The notes below the pieces were generated by a model. That model worked only from the letters and a program-made list of their open reading frames with translations, ran no database searches and was not told where the DNA came from. Both the position numbers and the translations under genes were made by a program. A stretch of DNA of 6,128 bases, taken from Candidatus Omnitrophota bacterium (GTDB lineage: Bacteria; Omnitrophota; Gorgyraeia; JABMRN01). Shown here one piece after another: positions 1 through 4,924 of this stretch (position 1 is the first letter of the stretch; each line of letters begins with the position of its first letter). The stretch is taken from positions 1 to 6,128 of the forward strand of contig JAQVOV010000093.1 in NCBI GenBank assembly GCA_028702395.1, given 5' to 3'.

Positions 1-7
1 ATAGATC

Positions 8-310
8 TTATCTGCTAAAATTATTTCTAAAACCTGTCCTAGGCTTATCTTCTTTTGGACGAGCAATGTTAACATTAAGTTCTCTACCCTTAAGTTCTTG
101 TCCGTTTAAAAGGTCAATAGCCTTTTCAGCTTCTTCTGCTGTTGCAAATTCAACAAATCCAAAACCTTTTGATCGGTTAGTATATTTATCTGATATGACC
201 GCAACAGATGTAGCTGTTAAGCCTTTTTCTGTTAATAGATCACTCAAATCTTGTTCATTTGCTTGGAAACTCATGTTCCCAACATACAATTTTTTGCTTT
301 GTTCTGACAT
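8..310 (-). CDS. Small RNA-binding protein, single RRM domain (downstream copy)
   Basis: The 100-residue protein is almost entirely one RNA recognition motif. RNP2 is LYVGNM (residues 8-13) and RNP1 is KGFGFVEF (48-55), with the RNA-stacking aromatics Y9, F50 and F52 all present. The last 18 residues are a short basic tail rich in Arg, Lys and Asn. Bacterial proteins of this type (cyanobacterial Rbp-like) are cytoplasmic, bind single-stranded RNA, and are often cold- or stress-induced RNA chaperones; that role is inferred from the family. The open frame runs 11 codons further upstream, but the ATG at 310 has a good AGGAG site about 8 nt before it and matches the start of its paralogue, so I chose it. 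It lies 80 nt after the paralogue at 391-693, to which it is about 89% identical (11 differences, mostly conservative). No terminator is visible before the window edge. Confidence 0.93.
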   Translation of the reverse strand: MSEQSKKLYVGNMSFQANEQDLSDLLTEKGLTATSVAVISDKYTNRSKGFGFVEFATAEEAEKAIDLLNGQELKGRELNVNIARPKEDKPRTGFRNNFSR

Positions 311-342
311 TTCTTTTCTCCTACTTACTTTTTTTACTACCA

Positions 343-373
343 CTTAAATGACATTACACTAACATCATTTATT
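343..373 (-). promoter_or_regulatory. Inverted-repeat leader element before the downstream RRM gene
   Basis: This 31-nt element has 7-bp arms (TAAATGA at 345-351, TCATTTA at 365-371) around a 13-nt centre. It lies 33 nt upstream of the RRM start at 310. It aligns without gaps to the element at 735-765 before the other RRM gene. The arms and several loop bases are kept while the flanks differ, so it is probably a functional site, either a DNA operator or an RNA hairpin in the message. No U-tract follows it on the minus strand, so it is not a classical terminator. Confidence 0.5.
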
Positions 374-390
374 TATCATAGAAAACAATT

Positions 391-693
391 TTATCTGCTA
401 AAATTGTCCCTATAACCTGTTCTAGGTCTATCTTCTTTTGGTCTAGCCATGTTAACCTTAAGTTCTCTACCCTTAAGATCCTGTCCATTAAGAAGGTCTA
501 TAGCCTTTTCAGCTTCTTCTGCTGTTGCAAATTCAACAAATCCAAAACCTTTTGATCGGTTGGTATATTTATCTGATATGATAGCAACAGATGTAGCTGT
601 TAAGCCTTTTTCTGATACTAGATCACTCAAATCTTGTTCATTTGCTTGAAAACTTATGTTTCCAACATACAATTTTTTGCTTTGGTCTGACAT
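391..693 (-). CDS. Small RNA-binding protein, single RRM domain (upstream copy)
   Basis: This is a 100-residue single-RRM protein with RNP2 LYVGNI (8-13) and RNP1 KGFGFVEF (48-55). The stacking aromatics Y9, F50 and F52 are intact, and the tail is short and basic. It is predicted to bind RNA in the cytoplasm as a chaperone or translational regulator (family inference). The start at 693 has a strong AGGAG site about 8 nt upstream. It is the promoter-proximal member of a tandem pair. Differences from the downstream copy are scattered and conservative (E3D, M13I, L26V, T27S, V38I, E72D, N79K, I82M, K89R, F93Y, N95D). The middle of the two genes (about 494-618 against 111-235) differs at only about five bases, which suggests recent duplication or gene conversion. 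A promoter and a leader of about 130 nt lie upstream. Confidence 0.93.
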   Translation of the reverse strand: MSDQSKKLYVGNISFQANEQDLSDLVSEKGLTATSVAIISDKYTNRSKGFGFVEFATAEEAEKAIDLLNGQDLKGRELKVNMARPKEDRPRTGYRDNFSR

Positions 694-823
694 TTCTTTT
701 TCTCCTGCTTGTTTTTTATAACTACTAACTACCCCTTAAATGATATTTCGCTACGATCATTTAAGCTTAAACCCTATCTCTACGTGCGCCCTCCCTTCGG
801 TTGAAAAATATATTGACACGTAA
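694..823 (-). other. Long 5' leader of the RRM gene pair
   Basis: If transcription starts about 7 nt after the TATAAT at 835-830, the upstream RRM gene has an untranslated leader of about 130 nt. The leader contains TACGTG (781-786) able to pair with CACGTA (817-822) around a purine-rich stretch, then the 10-bp-arm hairpin at 735-765, then an A-rich segment and the AGGAG site. No convincing open frame lies inside. Long structured leaders are typical of cold-shock and autoregulated RNA-binding protein genes. I do not recognise a known riboswitch class here. Confidence 0.4.
735..765 (-). promoter_or_regulatory. Inverted-repeat leader element before the upstream RRM gene
   Basis: Perfect 10-bp arms (CTTAAATGAT at 735-744 and ATCATTTAAG at 756-765) flank an 11-nt centre, 42 nt upstream of the start at 693 and inside the predicted leader. 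The same 31-nt layout recurs before the second RRM gene at 343-373 with weaker arms. Candidates are a self-binding site for the RRM protein, an RNA thermometer-like hairpin, or a repressor operator. The sequence alone does not decide between them. Confidence 0.55.
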
Positions 824-829
824 CCCCTT

Positions 830-857
830 ATTATAATGATTTCTTTGAAAAAAGCAA
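830..857 (-). promoter_or_regulatory. Predicted sigma-70-type promoter for the RRM pair
   Basis: Reading the minus strand, there is a perfect -10 TATAAT (835-830) with a poor -35 TTGCTT (857-852) 16 bp upstream. The predicted +1 is near 823. The -35 overlaps the U-tract of the terminator-like hairpin that follows the acetyltransferase gene. The -10 is convincing, but the weak -35 suggests an activator or an alternative holoenzyme could be involved. Confidence 0.5.
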
Positions 858-879
858 GAAGTTTTTTAAAATTTTCTTG
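848..879 (-). terminator. Candidate intrinsic terminator after the acetyltransferase gene
   Basis: On the minus strand CAAGAA (879-874) can pair with TTCTTG (860-855) across a 13-nt AT-rich loop. It is followed by one C and six T residues (853-848), 20 nt after the acetyltransferase stop codon. The stem is only 6 bp and AT-rich, so its efficiency is uncertain. Confidence 0.45.
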
Positions 880-898
880 TTTTTCCAAAATAAACTCA

Positions 899-1420
899 TT
901 ATTCAGCTTTTCCTGGTACCCTTTGCATGCCCCTTTCAAATGCTGAGCAATATTCAACATTCTGTTTGTTTACCGGAGCAGGCTTCTTTGTAATGACCAT
1001 AAAGTGTTCTCCTGCAGGGTCCAATTTTGTAGCCCAATTCATGCTTTTTGCCAATTTAAACCCAAACCTTGTATAATATTTAGGGTCACACAGGACAAAT
1101 ATTGTATCATACCCTTTATCATATGCCTTTTTATTGGCTTCTGTTATCAATTGAGAGCCTATTTTTTCACCCTGATATGCTGGTAAAACACCTACTGGCC
1201 CTAGCGCAAGCCCTATTATGTTACCATTTTCATCTTTCATAGGACTATATGCAATATGTCCTTTGATCTTTCCATCATCCTCGAAAACCAAAGACAAAAC
1301 AAGTTCATTGTTTTCCCTTAATGCATCTACAATTTGTGATTCATGATCGGATTTAAAAGCTTTTTGATGAACATTTCTTATCGCTGAAATGTCTTTGGGG
1401 AGTTCGTTTCGGATCTTCAT
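899..1420 (-). CDS. GNAT-family N-acetyltransferase (YhbS/COG3153-like)
   Basis: This 173-residue protein has the GNAT fold layout and would transfer an acetyl group from acetyl-CoA to an amine; the substrate cannot be told. The LALGPVGVLPAYQGEKIGSQL region (71-91) is motif A, with the CoA-binding loop QGEKIG at 83-88. LCDPKYYTRFGF (110-121) is the hallmark segment of the YhbS-like subgroup. The length is normal for that group. One oddity is K86, where the Q-x-x-G-x-G loop normally has glycine. The ATG at 1420 was chosen because homology begins right after it; the frame can extend to a TTG at 1465, but that stretch is the transposase tail in another frame. No good ribosome site precedes 1420, only a purine tract of As and Gs, and the ATG lies within the transposase gene. 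Translational coupling or insertion-driven expression is therefore possible. Confidence 0.85.
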   Translation of the reverse strand: MKIRNELPKDISAIRNVHQKAFKSDHESQIVDALRENNELVLSLVFEDDGKIKGHIAYSPMKDENGNIIGLALGPVGVLPAYQGEKIGSQLITEANKKAYDKGYDTIFVLCDPKYYTRFGFKLAKSMNWATKLDPAGEHFMVITKKPAPVNKQNVEYCSAFERGMQRVPGKAE

Positions 1421-2099
1421 TTTTCTTTTTCTTTTTCCCGGGCCTTCCTTTAGCTCTAGTAACAAGGCTTATATTAAACCTTTTTTCTAATTTGTCAATA
1501 AATTTCTTTTCTCCTAAGGGTCTGCCGGTTTTTGTGTGCTTTTTAAATAGCTCAACATCCTTTTCATCTTCTGCAGAATCAATATAGAATTTCCATTCCT
1601 CAGGAAGGATGTCCATGAACCCAAATATCTTTCTTAAGCCAAAGGGTTCTTCTTTTATTTTGCCAAGGTGTGCAGAGACGCTTGAAAAGTTCCAATCCCA
1701 TGGCTTTTGAACAAGTCCGGCACGCACAGGATTGCGTTCTATATAGCGAACAGCACAATAAAGATGCTCAGGATCAAGAATACAAGAATAAAACCTCCCT
1801 TGCCATAAATGCCCTGATCGTTCATGTTTTTTATTGTAGTATTGAGCATATGCTCCATGTGTATACTTAAAGGTCTTTGCTATAGAATCTTGCTTAGCAG
1901 GAACAACAATGTGGTGAACATGATTAGGCATAAGAGAGTATACTAATATTGATAGTTCATATTCTTTACTATATTGAAGTAAATATTCAAGATATTTTTC
2001 TTTATCTTTGTCATCATGAAAAACGATCTGTTTTCCATTCCCTCTTTGAGTAATATGATGACATTCCCCCAGAGCTATTAATCTTGATTGTCTTGGCAT
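1353..2099 (-). CDS. REP-associated tyrosine (Y1, HUH) transposase
   Basis: This 248-residue member of the Y1_Tnp/RAYT family cuts single-stranded DNA at palindromic repeats. The N-terminal MPRQSRL and HHITQRGN (14-21) are typical. The metal-binding HUH motif is H60-V-H62 in SLMPNHVHH, and HLWQGRFYS (97-105) is conserved. The likely catalytic tyrosine is Y119 in RYIERNPVRAGLV, followed by the WNFSSVSAHLG region and a C-terminal TGRPLG motif. It appears intact and active. The ATG at 2099 was chosen because homology starts there and the consensus promoter puts +1 on it; in-frame codons upstream lie in the promoter. The tail is unusual. After the expected ending GRPGKKKKK (218-226), about 22 extra residues (227-248) are read out of frame through the start of the acetyltransferase gene, so the original stop was probably lost. 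The 69-base palindrome lies 37 bp upstream and is its likely substrate. Confidence 0.92.
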   Translation of the reverse strand: MPRQSRLIALGECHHITQRGNGKQIVFHDDKDKEKYLEYLLQYSKEYELSILVYSLMPNHVHHIVVPAKQDSIAKTFKYTHGAYAQYYNKKHERSGHLWQGRFYSCILDPEHLYCAVRYIERNPVRAGLVQKPWDWNFSSVSAHLGKIKEEPFGLRKIFGFMDILPEEWKFYIDSAEDEKDVELFKKHTKTGRPLGEKKFIDKLEKRFNISLVTRAKGRPGKKKKKNEDPKRTPQRHFSDKKCSSKSF

Positions 2100-2105
2100 T
2101 GGTAA

Positions 2106-2134
2106 ATTATACTCCATATACCTGCACTTGTCAA
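2106..2134 (-). promoter_or_regulatory. Consensus promoter of the transposase, giving a leaderless start
   Basis: The minus strand carries TTGACA (2134-2129), exactly 17 bp, then TATAAT (2111-2106). This is a perfect sigma-70 consensus. Six bases (TTACCA) separate the -10 from the ATG at 2099, so the expected +1 is the A of the start codon. It starts one base from the edge of the palindrome at 2136-2204, which suggests promoter and palindrome travel together as part of the element. Confidence 0.75.
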
Positions 2135-2135
2135 T

Positions 2136-2204
2136 TAAAATAGGGACAGACACCATTTTTATGTGTGATATTTACACATAAAAATGGTGTCTGTCCCTAT
2201 TTTA
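2136..2204. repeat. 69-base palindromic element (31-bp perfect arms), REP/transposase-associated
   Basis: The arms 2136-2166 and 2174-2204 are perfect reverse complements around a 7-nt loop (GATATTT). Each arm carries the core GGGACAGACACC next to A/T-rich ends. From memory, this core is often found beside Y1 transposase genes in environmental genomes; a search would settle that. Read from the feo operon, it forms a very stable hairpin followed by an ATTTTAATT stretch, so it probably also acts as a bidirectional terminator. Its outer base pair supplies the T of the stop codon of the upstream secreted-protein gene (TAA at 2204-2202). I found no second copy on the far side of the transposase. 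Confidence 0.9.
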
Positions 2205-2789
2205 GGAAACAATACTAGATATCATCATTTCAAGTGCTTTTTCAACCTCTGATTGTCTTTGTTCATCCATATCTTTTAAACGAGTTAATTGTATCTTACA
2301 GATATTGCCTTTAACCCCTGTCACATATATTTCTGATATTACAGATATAAATTTTTCTGATTCCGGAATAAAGACATCATAAGTACATATTATCCATTTT
2401 GTCTCTATCATACTTCCATTTTCCATCTCAAAAACCTTATCTGCATCTAAAAGAACTTTCACGTTTCCAAAATTATCTCTTACCTTTGGCCTTTTAAGCT
2501 CTTCAATAGCTGTATTCTTGACCTCCTCTATCACAGGGGAAGAGATCCCTTCTTCTATAGTTGAATTACCAAGATCATAAATATAAAAAATTACCTGCGA
2601 GTCTTCTTCATCTCTATATTCTAAAGAATAACCGAGCCTCACATCCCCATACATTATCATTCTTCCTGACTTGAACCCGCCTACTTCTTTGGGCATTTTT
2701 ATTAATAATTGTTCAGGGGCCTCTTTTGCAAACAGCTGATCAGAAAAAACAAATAAAGCCACTATTAAAAAATATAAAATTTTTTTCAT
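2202..2789 (-). CDS. Secreted protein of unknown function, last gene of the feo operon
   Basis: The 195-residue protein starts with a clear signal peptide: KK, a hydrophobic core at 4-15, and probable cleavage after LFA at 19-21. The mature part is therefore periplasmic or surface-exposed. A PKEVGGF...YGDVRLGYSLEY segment (33-58) and VIFYIYDLG (66-74) resemble a conserved bacterial family of uncharacterised secreted proteins that I know only by pattern. No metal-binding Cys/His cluster or enzyme motif is visible; only C135 and C164 remain in the mature part. The start at 2789 has an AGGAG site about 7 nt upstream and lies 15 nt after the feoB stop, so it is cotranscribed and probably translated with feoB. 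The stop codon is formed at the border of the palindrome, so the original C-terminus may have been altered. An accessory envelope role in iron uptake is inference from position only. Confidence 0.85.
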   Translation of the reverse strand: MKKILYFLIVALFVFSDQLFAKEAPEQLLIKMPKEVGGFKSGRMIMYGDVRLGYSLEYRDEEDSQVIFYIYDLGNSTIEEGISSPVIEEVKNTAIEELKRPKVRDNFGNVKVLLDADKVFEMENGSMIETKWIICTYDVFIPESEKFISVISEIYVTGVKGNICKIQLTRLKDMDEQRQSEVEKALEMMISSIVS

Positions 2790-2804
2790 ATGATCTCCTA
2801 TTGT

Positions 2805-4523
2805 TCATAAAAATAGATTCATGATCCCGCCAACTATTAATGTTGTAATGAGCATAAGACACGCTGCTTTTGCCATATCTTTTATACCGATCTCTTTTAT
2901 TAAAACTGAGAAGGTTGCAATACAAGGAAAATATAAAGCTAAAACTGTAGATCCTATTATAAGCTGTTTGGTAGAAAGCCCCAATGGAGCCAACATCCCA
3001 ACAGCAACATCTTTTCGTAAAAATCCTACTAGTAAAGCTGAAATGGCTTCTTTAGGTAACCCGAAAACATATGTTAAAACAGGAGCAAATATTTTTGAGA
3101 AAAAATCTATTATCCCAACAGCATACAAAACATTTACTATTGCAACTCCTATCAACACAAAAGGAACAGCTTCTTTTAAAAAACTTGATACTCTGACCCA
3201 TAATTTTTTTATGACTGCTCCAAAAGCAGGGATCCTATATGGCGGGATTTCCAATAATATCTCAGGAGATTCGCCTTTAATGAATTTATTCATGAGAACT
3301 CCTTTTATTATTAGCACTATAAAAAGAGTACCGAAAACAATTGCCAAATACTGCCCTCCTCTTTCTCCTAGCAGTCCAATTATCATAGCGATTTGCGCCA
3401 TACAAGGAACAGCTGTTGCCATAAGCGTTGCTGCAATGAACTTTTCTCTTTTTCCTTCTAACCCACGTATAGCCATTGCACCAGGCACATTACATCCCAA
3501 ACCAAGTATAAAAGGAATAATAGCATACCCATGCAGCCCTAATTTATGCATAAGATTATCCATTAGAACTGCAAGTCTTGGTAAATATCCAAGATCTTCC
3601 AATATTCCTAAAACAAGATAAAAACTTAAAATATAAGGTAAAACAGCTGCTATAGGAATATATATACCTGTTGTAAGTATCCCAAAAGACATCCCAAGAT
3701 CTATTTTCCCATCGATAATATTTCCTATAAAAAAATGCTGCAAAAATGATCCATCAGCAAATAGTGAGTTTATTTTAAGAACAACTGGCATCCATACTTT
3801 TTCAAACAATGGATCAAATACAAAATTAATAGCACCTTCTCCAATTGTTCTTATGATCATGAATGAAACATATAGAACAATTGCCGCTATAAAAAGTCCT
3901 GATACGGGTTGAATACTTAGGTCTTCTATCCTTTCAAGTAATGTATGATGTCTATGGGTCAATTCTTGAACATCATTTATTATCCGCCCTATTTCTTCCC
4001 ATATTTTATGTTCATTCATTTTCTTTATACGCGCAGATGTTCTAGCAAAAGGGACTTTTTCTACAAGTTCTTTTATCCCTTCTCCGCTAATACCGCATGT
4101 AGCAACAACAGGCACGCCTAATATCTTTTCCAGTTTAGGAATATCTATAGTAATGCCTTTATGTTTCGTTTCATCCCAAATGTTTAAAACAATAATTGTT
4201 GGAAGACCTAATTCGAGTATTTGAAGTGTAAGAAAAAGATTTCTTTCAAGGTTTGTAGAATCAATTACATTAACTATAATACTCTCATTATTTATCATAT
4301 TAACAGCAACTTCTTCTGCTGTTGACGTTGGTTTTAAAGAATATGTTCCTGGTACATCTATTATTGGAACATCATTATTGTCAACCTTGACTTTCCCTTC
4401 TAAAAATTCAACTGTTGAACCAGGATAATTAGAAATATTGACCTTTACTCCTGAAATTCTGGAAAAAACAGCACTTTTTCCGACATTGGGATTTCCCATT
4501 AAAAGTATTCGTTTGTTTTTCAT
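2805..4523 (-). CDS. feoB: Ferrous iron transport protein B (compact form)
   Basis: FeoB is the inner-membrane Fe(II) permease, with a cytoplasmic N-terminal G domain. G1 is GNPNVGKS (10-17), the switch-I Thr is T37, G3 is DVPG (56-59), G4 is NIWD (114-117) and the G5 region is ATCGISGEG (141-149). The membrane part begins near 206 and has two Gate-type halves. GLGCNVPG (341-348), VPC (372-374) and YFPCIATF (531-538) carry the conserved pore-region cysteines C344, C374 and C534. At 572 residues it is shorter than the common 650-770. The shortfall is mainly in the helical GDI linker (about 160-206), and no long C-terminal tail is present. The usual PCSARLP motif reads PCMAQIA. The ATG at 4523 (GGAAG 3 nt upstream, homology starting at once) is preferred to the in-frame TTG at 4550, which lies inside a palindrome. 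It sits 106 nt after feoA. Confidence 0.96.
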   Translation of the reverse strand: MKNKRILLMGNPNVGKSAVFSRISGVKVNISNYPGSTVEFLEGKVKVDNNDVPIIDVPGTYSLKPTSTAEEVAVNMINNESIIVNVIDSTNLERNLFLTLQILELGLPTIIVLNIWDETKHKGITIDIPKLEKILGVPVVATCGISGEGIKELVEKVPFARTSARIKKMNEHKIWEEIGRIINDVQELTHRHHTLLERIEDLSIQPVSGLFIAAIVLYVSFMIIRTIGEGAINFVFDPLFEKVWMPVVLKINSLFADGSFLQHFFIGNIIDGKIDLGMSFGILTTGIYIPIAAVLPYILSFYLVLGILEDLGYLPRLAVLMDNLMHKLGLHGYAIIPFILGLGCNVPGAMAIRGLEGKREKFIAATLMATAVPCMAQIAMIIGLLGERGGQYLAIVFGTLFIVLIIKGVLMNKFIKGESPEILLEIPPYRIPAFGAVIKKLWVRVSSFLKEAVPFVLIGVAIVNVLYAVGIIDFFSKIFAPVLTYVFGLPKEAISALLVGFLRKDVAVGMLAPLGLSTKQLIIGSTVLALYFPCIATFSVLIKEIGIKDMAKAACLMLITTLIVGGIMNLFL

Positions 4524-4539
4524 GTTCTTCCATGTTTTT

Positions 4540-4569
4540 TGTAGGGGCAATTCATGAATTGCCCCTACA
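4540..4569. repeat. Perfect 30-bp palindrome in the feoA-feoB gap
   Basis: The 30 bases are perfectly self-complementary with no spacer. The half-site is TGTAGGGGCAATTCA. It looks like a member of the TAGGGGC...GCCCCTA interspersed palindromes I recall from several AT-rich and candidate-phylum genomes. In the mRNA it would form a strong hairpin ending 8 nt before the feoB ribosome site (4531-4527), where it could change feoB translation or protect the distal message. The rest of the 106-nt gap is AT-rich and includes a minor 7-bp palindrome at 4579-4595. Confidence 0.85.
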
Positions 4570-4629
4570 TGATATTCAAATTAAACAATTTAATTAAAAG
4601 TTTTACGTATCCTTCTATTTTCTCTGCGC

Positions 4630-4857
4630 TTACTCCTGAACAATGATCTTCTTAGCCATGTTATATCCGATAGCCAATCTGGTTTTTCCTACTTCTACAG
4701 TTTGAGGGCCTTTAAAGAAATGAGAGCTAAGCTTTTTAACATTCTTATCAACAACCAATCCCATACTGCTAAGTCTTGCCTGACAATGCTCCCCTCCAAG
4801 AATTTCAATAACTTTTGCCTCATGCCCTGTTTTGAGTTCTATCAAAGTCTTTTTCAT
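4630..4857 (-). CDS. feoA: Ferrous iron transport protein A
   Basis: FeoA is a small cytoplasmic SH3-like protein that binds FeoB and supports Fe(II) uptake. This 75-residue copy has family length. It shows the opening TLIELKTGHEAKVIEI, the LSSMGL motif (30-35), and the characteristic GPQTVEVGKTRLAIGYNMAKKIIV ending (51-74), described here by its key residues G51, V55, G58, R61, A63, G65 and A69. The ATG at 4857 has an AAGGA site about 6 nt upstream; the TTG just before it is not needed. It stands 67 nt after fur, with a repeat-rich hairpin filling that gap, and 106 nt before feoB, so the three genes are probably one transcript under Fur control. Confidence 0.92.
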   Translation of the reverse strand: MKKTLIELKTGHEAKVIEILGGEHCQARLSSMGLVVDKNVKKLSSHFFKGPQTVEVGKTRLAIGYNMAKKIIVQE

Positions 4858-4872
4858 CAAAATCCTTTATAT

Positions 4873-4918
4873 TTAGTGACTAGAGACTAGTGACTAGTGA
4901 CTAGTCTCTAGTTACTAA
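4873..4918. repeat. GACTAGT tandem repeat within a 46-base inverted repeat
   Basis: Three head-to-tail copies of GACTAGT occupy 4885-4905. The whole block is an inverted repeat with 19-bp arms (4873-4891 and 4900-4918, one mismatch) around 8 bases. Because ACTAGT is itself a palindrome, several alternative hairpins are possible. It fills the fur-feoA gap, ending 6 bases before the feoA ribosome site and starting 7 bases after the fur stop. It looks like an interspersed intergenic repeat rather than an evolved operator, but it may act as an mRNA hairpin between the regulator and the transporter genes. Confidence 0.85.
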
Positions 4919-4924
4919 GTCCTA

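Noticed and set aside
66..649. Two similar plus-strand open frames opposite the RRM genes
   Set aside because: Their similarity is just the reflection of the duplicated RRM genes. They have no ribosome sites, and the RNP motifs are on the minus strand.
694..823. Riboswitch in the RRM leader
   Set aside because: I could not match the leader to any riboswitch consensus I know; only generic inverted repeats are seen.
757..960. Minus-strand open frame of 67 codons
   Set aside because: It overlaps the end of the acetyltransferase gene, the terminator and the RRM promoter and leader. It has no ribosome site and its sequence looks random and low-complexity.
1300..1500. Search for a second palindromic end beyond the transposase
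   Set aside because: No copy of the GGGACAGACACC core or its complement is visible on this side, so I do not call a complete two-ended element.
2740..2925. Minus-strand open frame across the feoB end
   Set aside because: It is out of frame with both feoB and the secreted-protein gene and has no independent support.
2821..3621. Long plus-strand open frame opposite feoB
   Set aside because: It is an antisense shadow of the feoB membrane region. The translation is Pro/Ile/Ser-rich with no recognisable domain, while the opposite strand is unmistakably FeoB.
4524..4550. TTG start giving feoB nine extra residues
   Set aside because: The TTG lies inside the palindrome, has no ribosome site, and the conserved protein begins right after the ATG at 4523.
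4579..4595. AATTAAA/TTTAATT palindrome with a 3-base centre in the feoA-feoB gap
   Set aside because: Such short A/T-only symmetry is expected by chance in DNA this AT-rich. There is no U-tract or fit to a promoter or Fur box.
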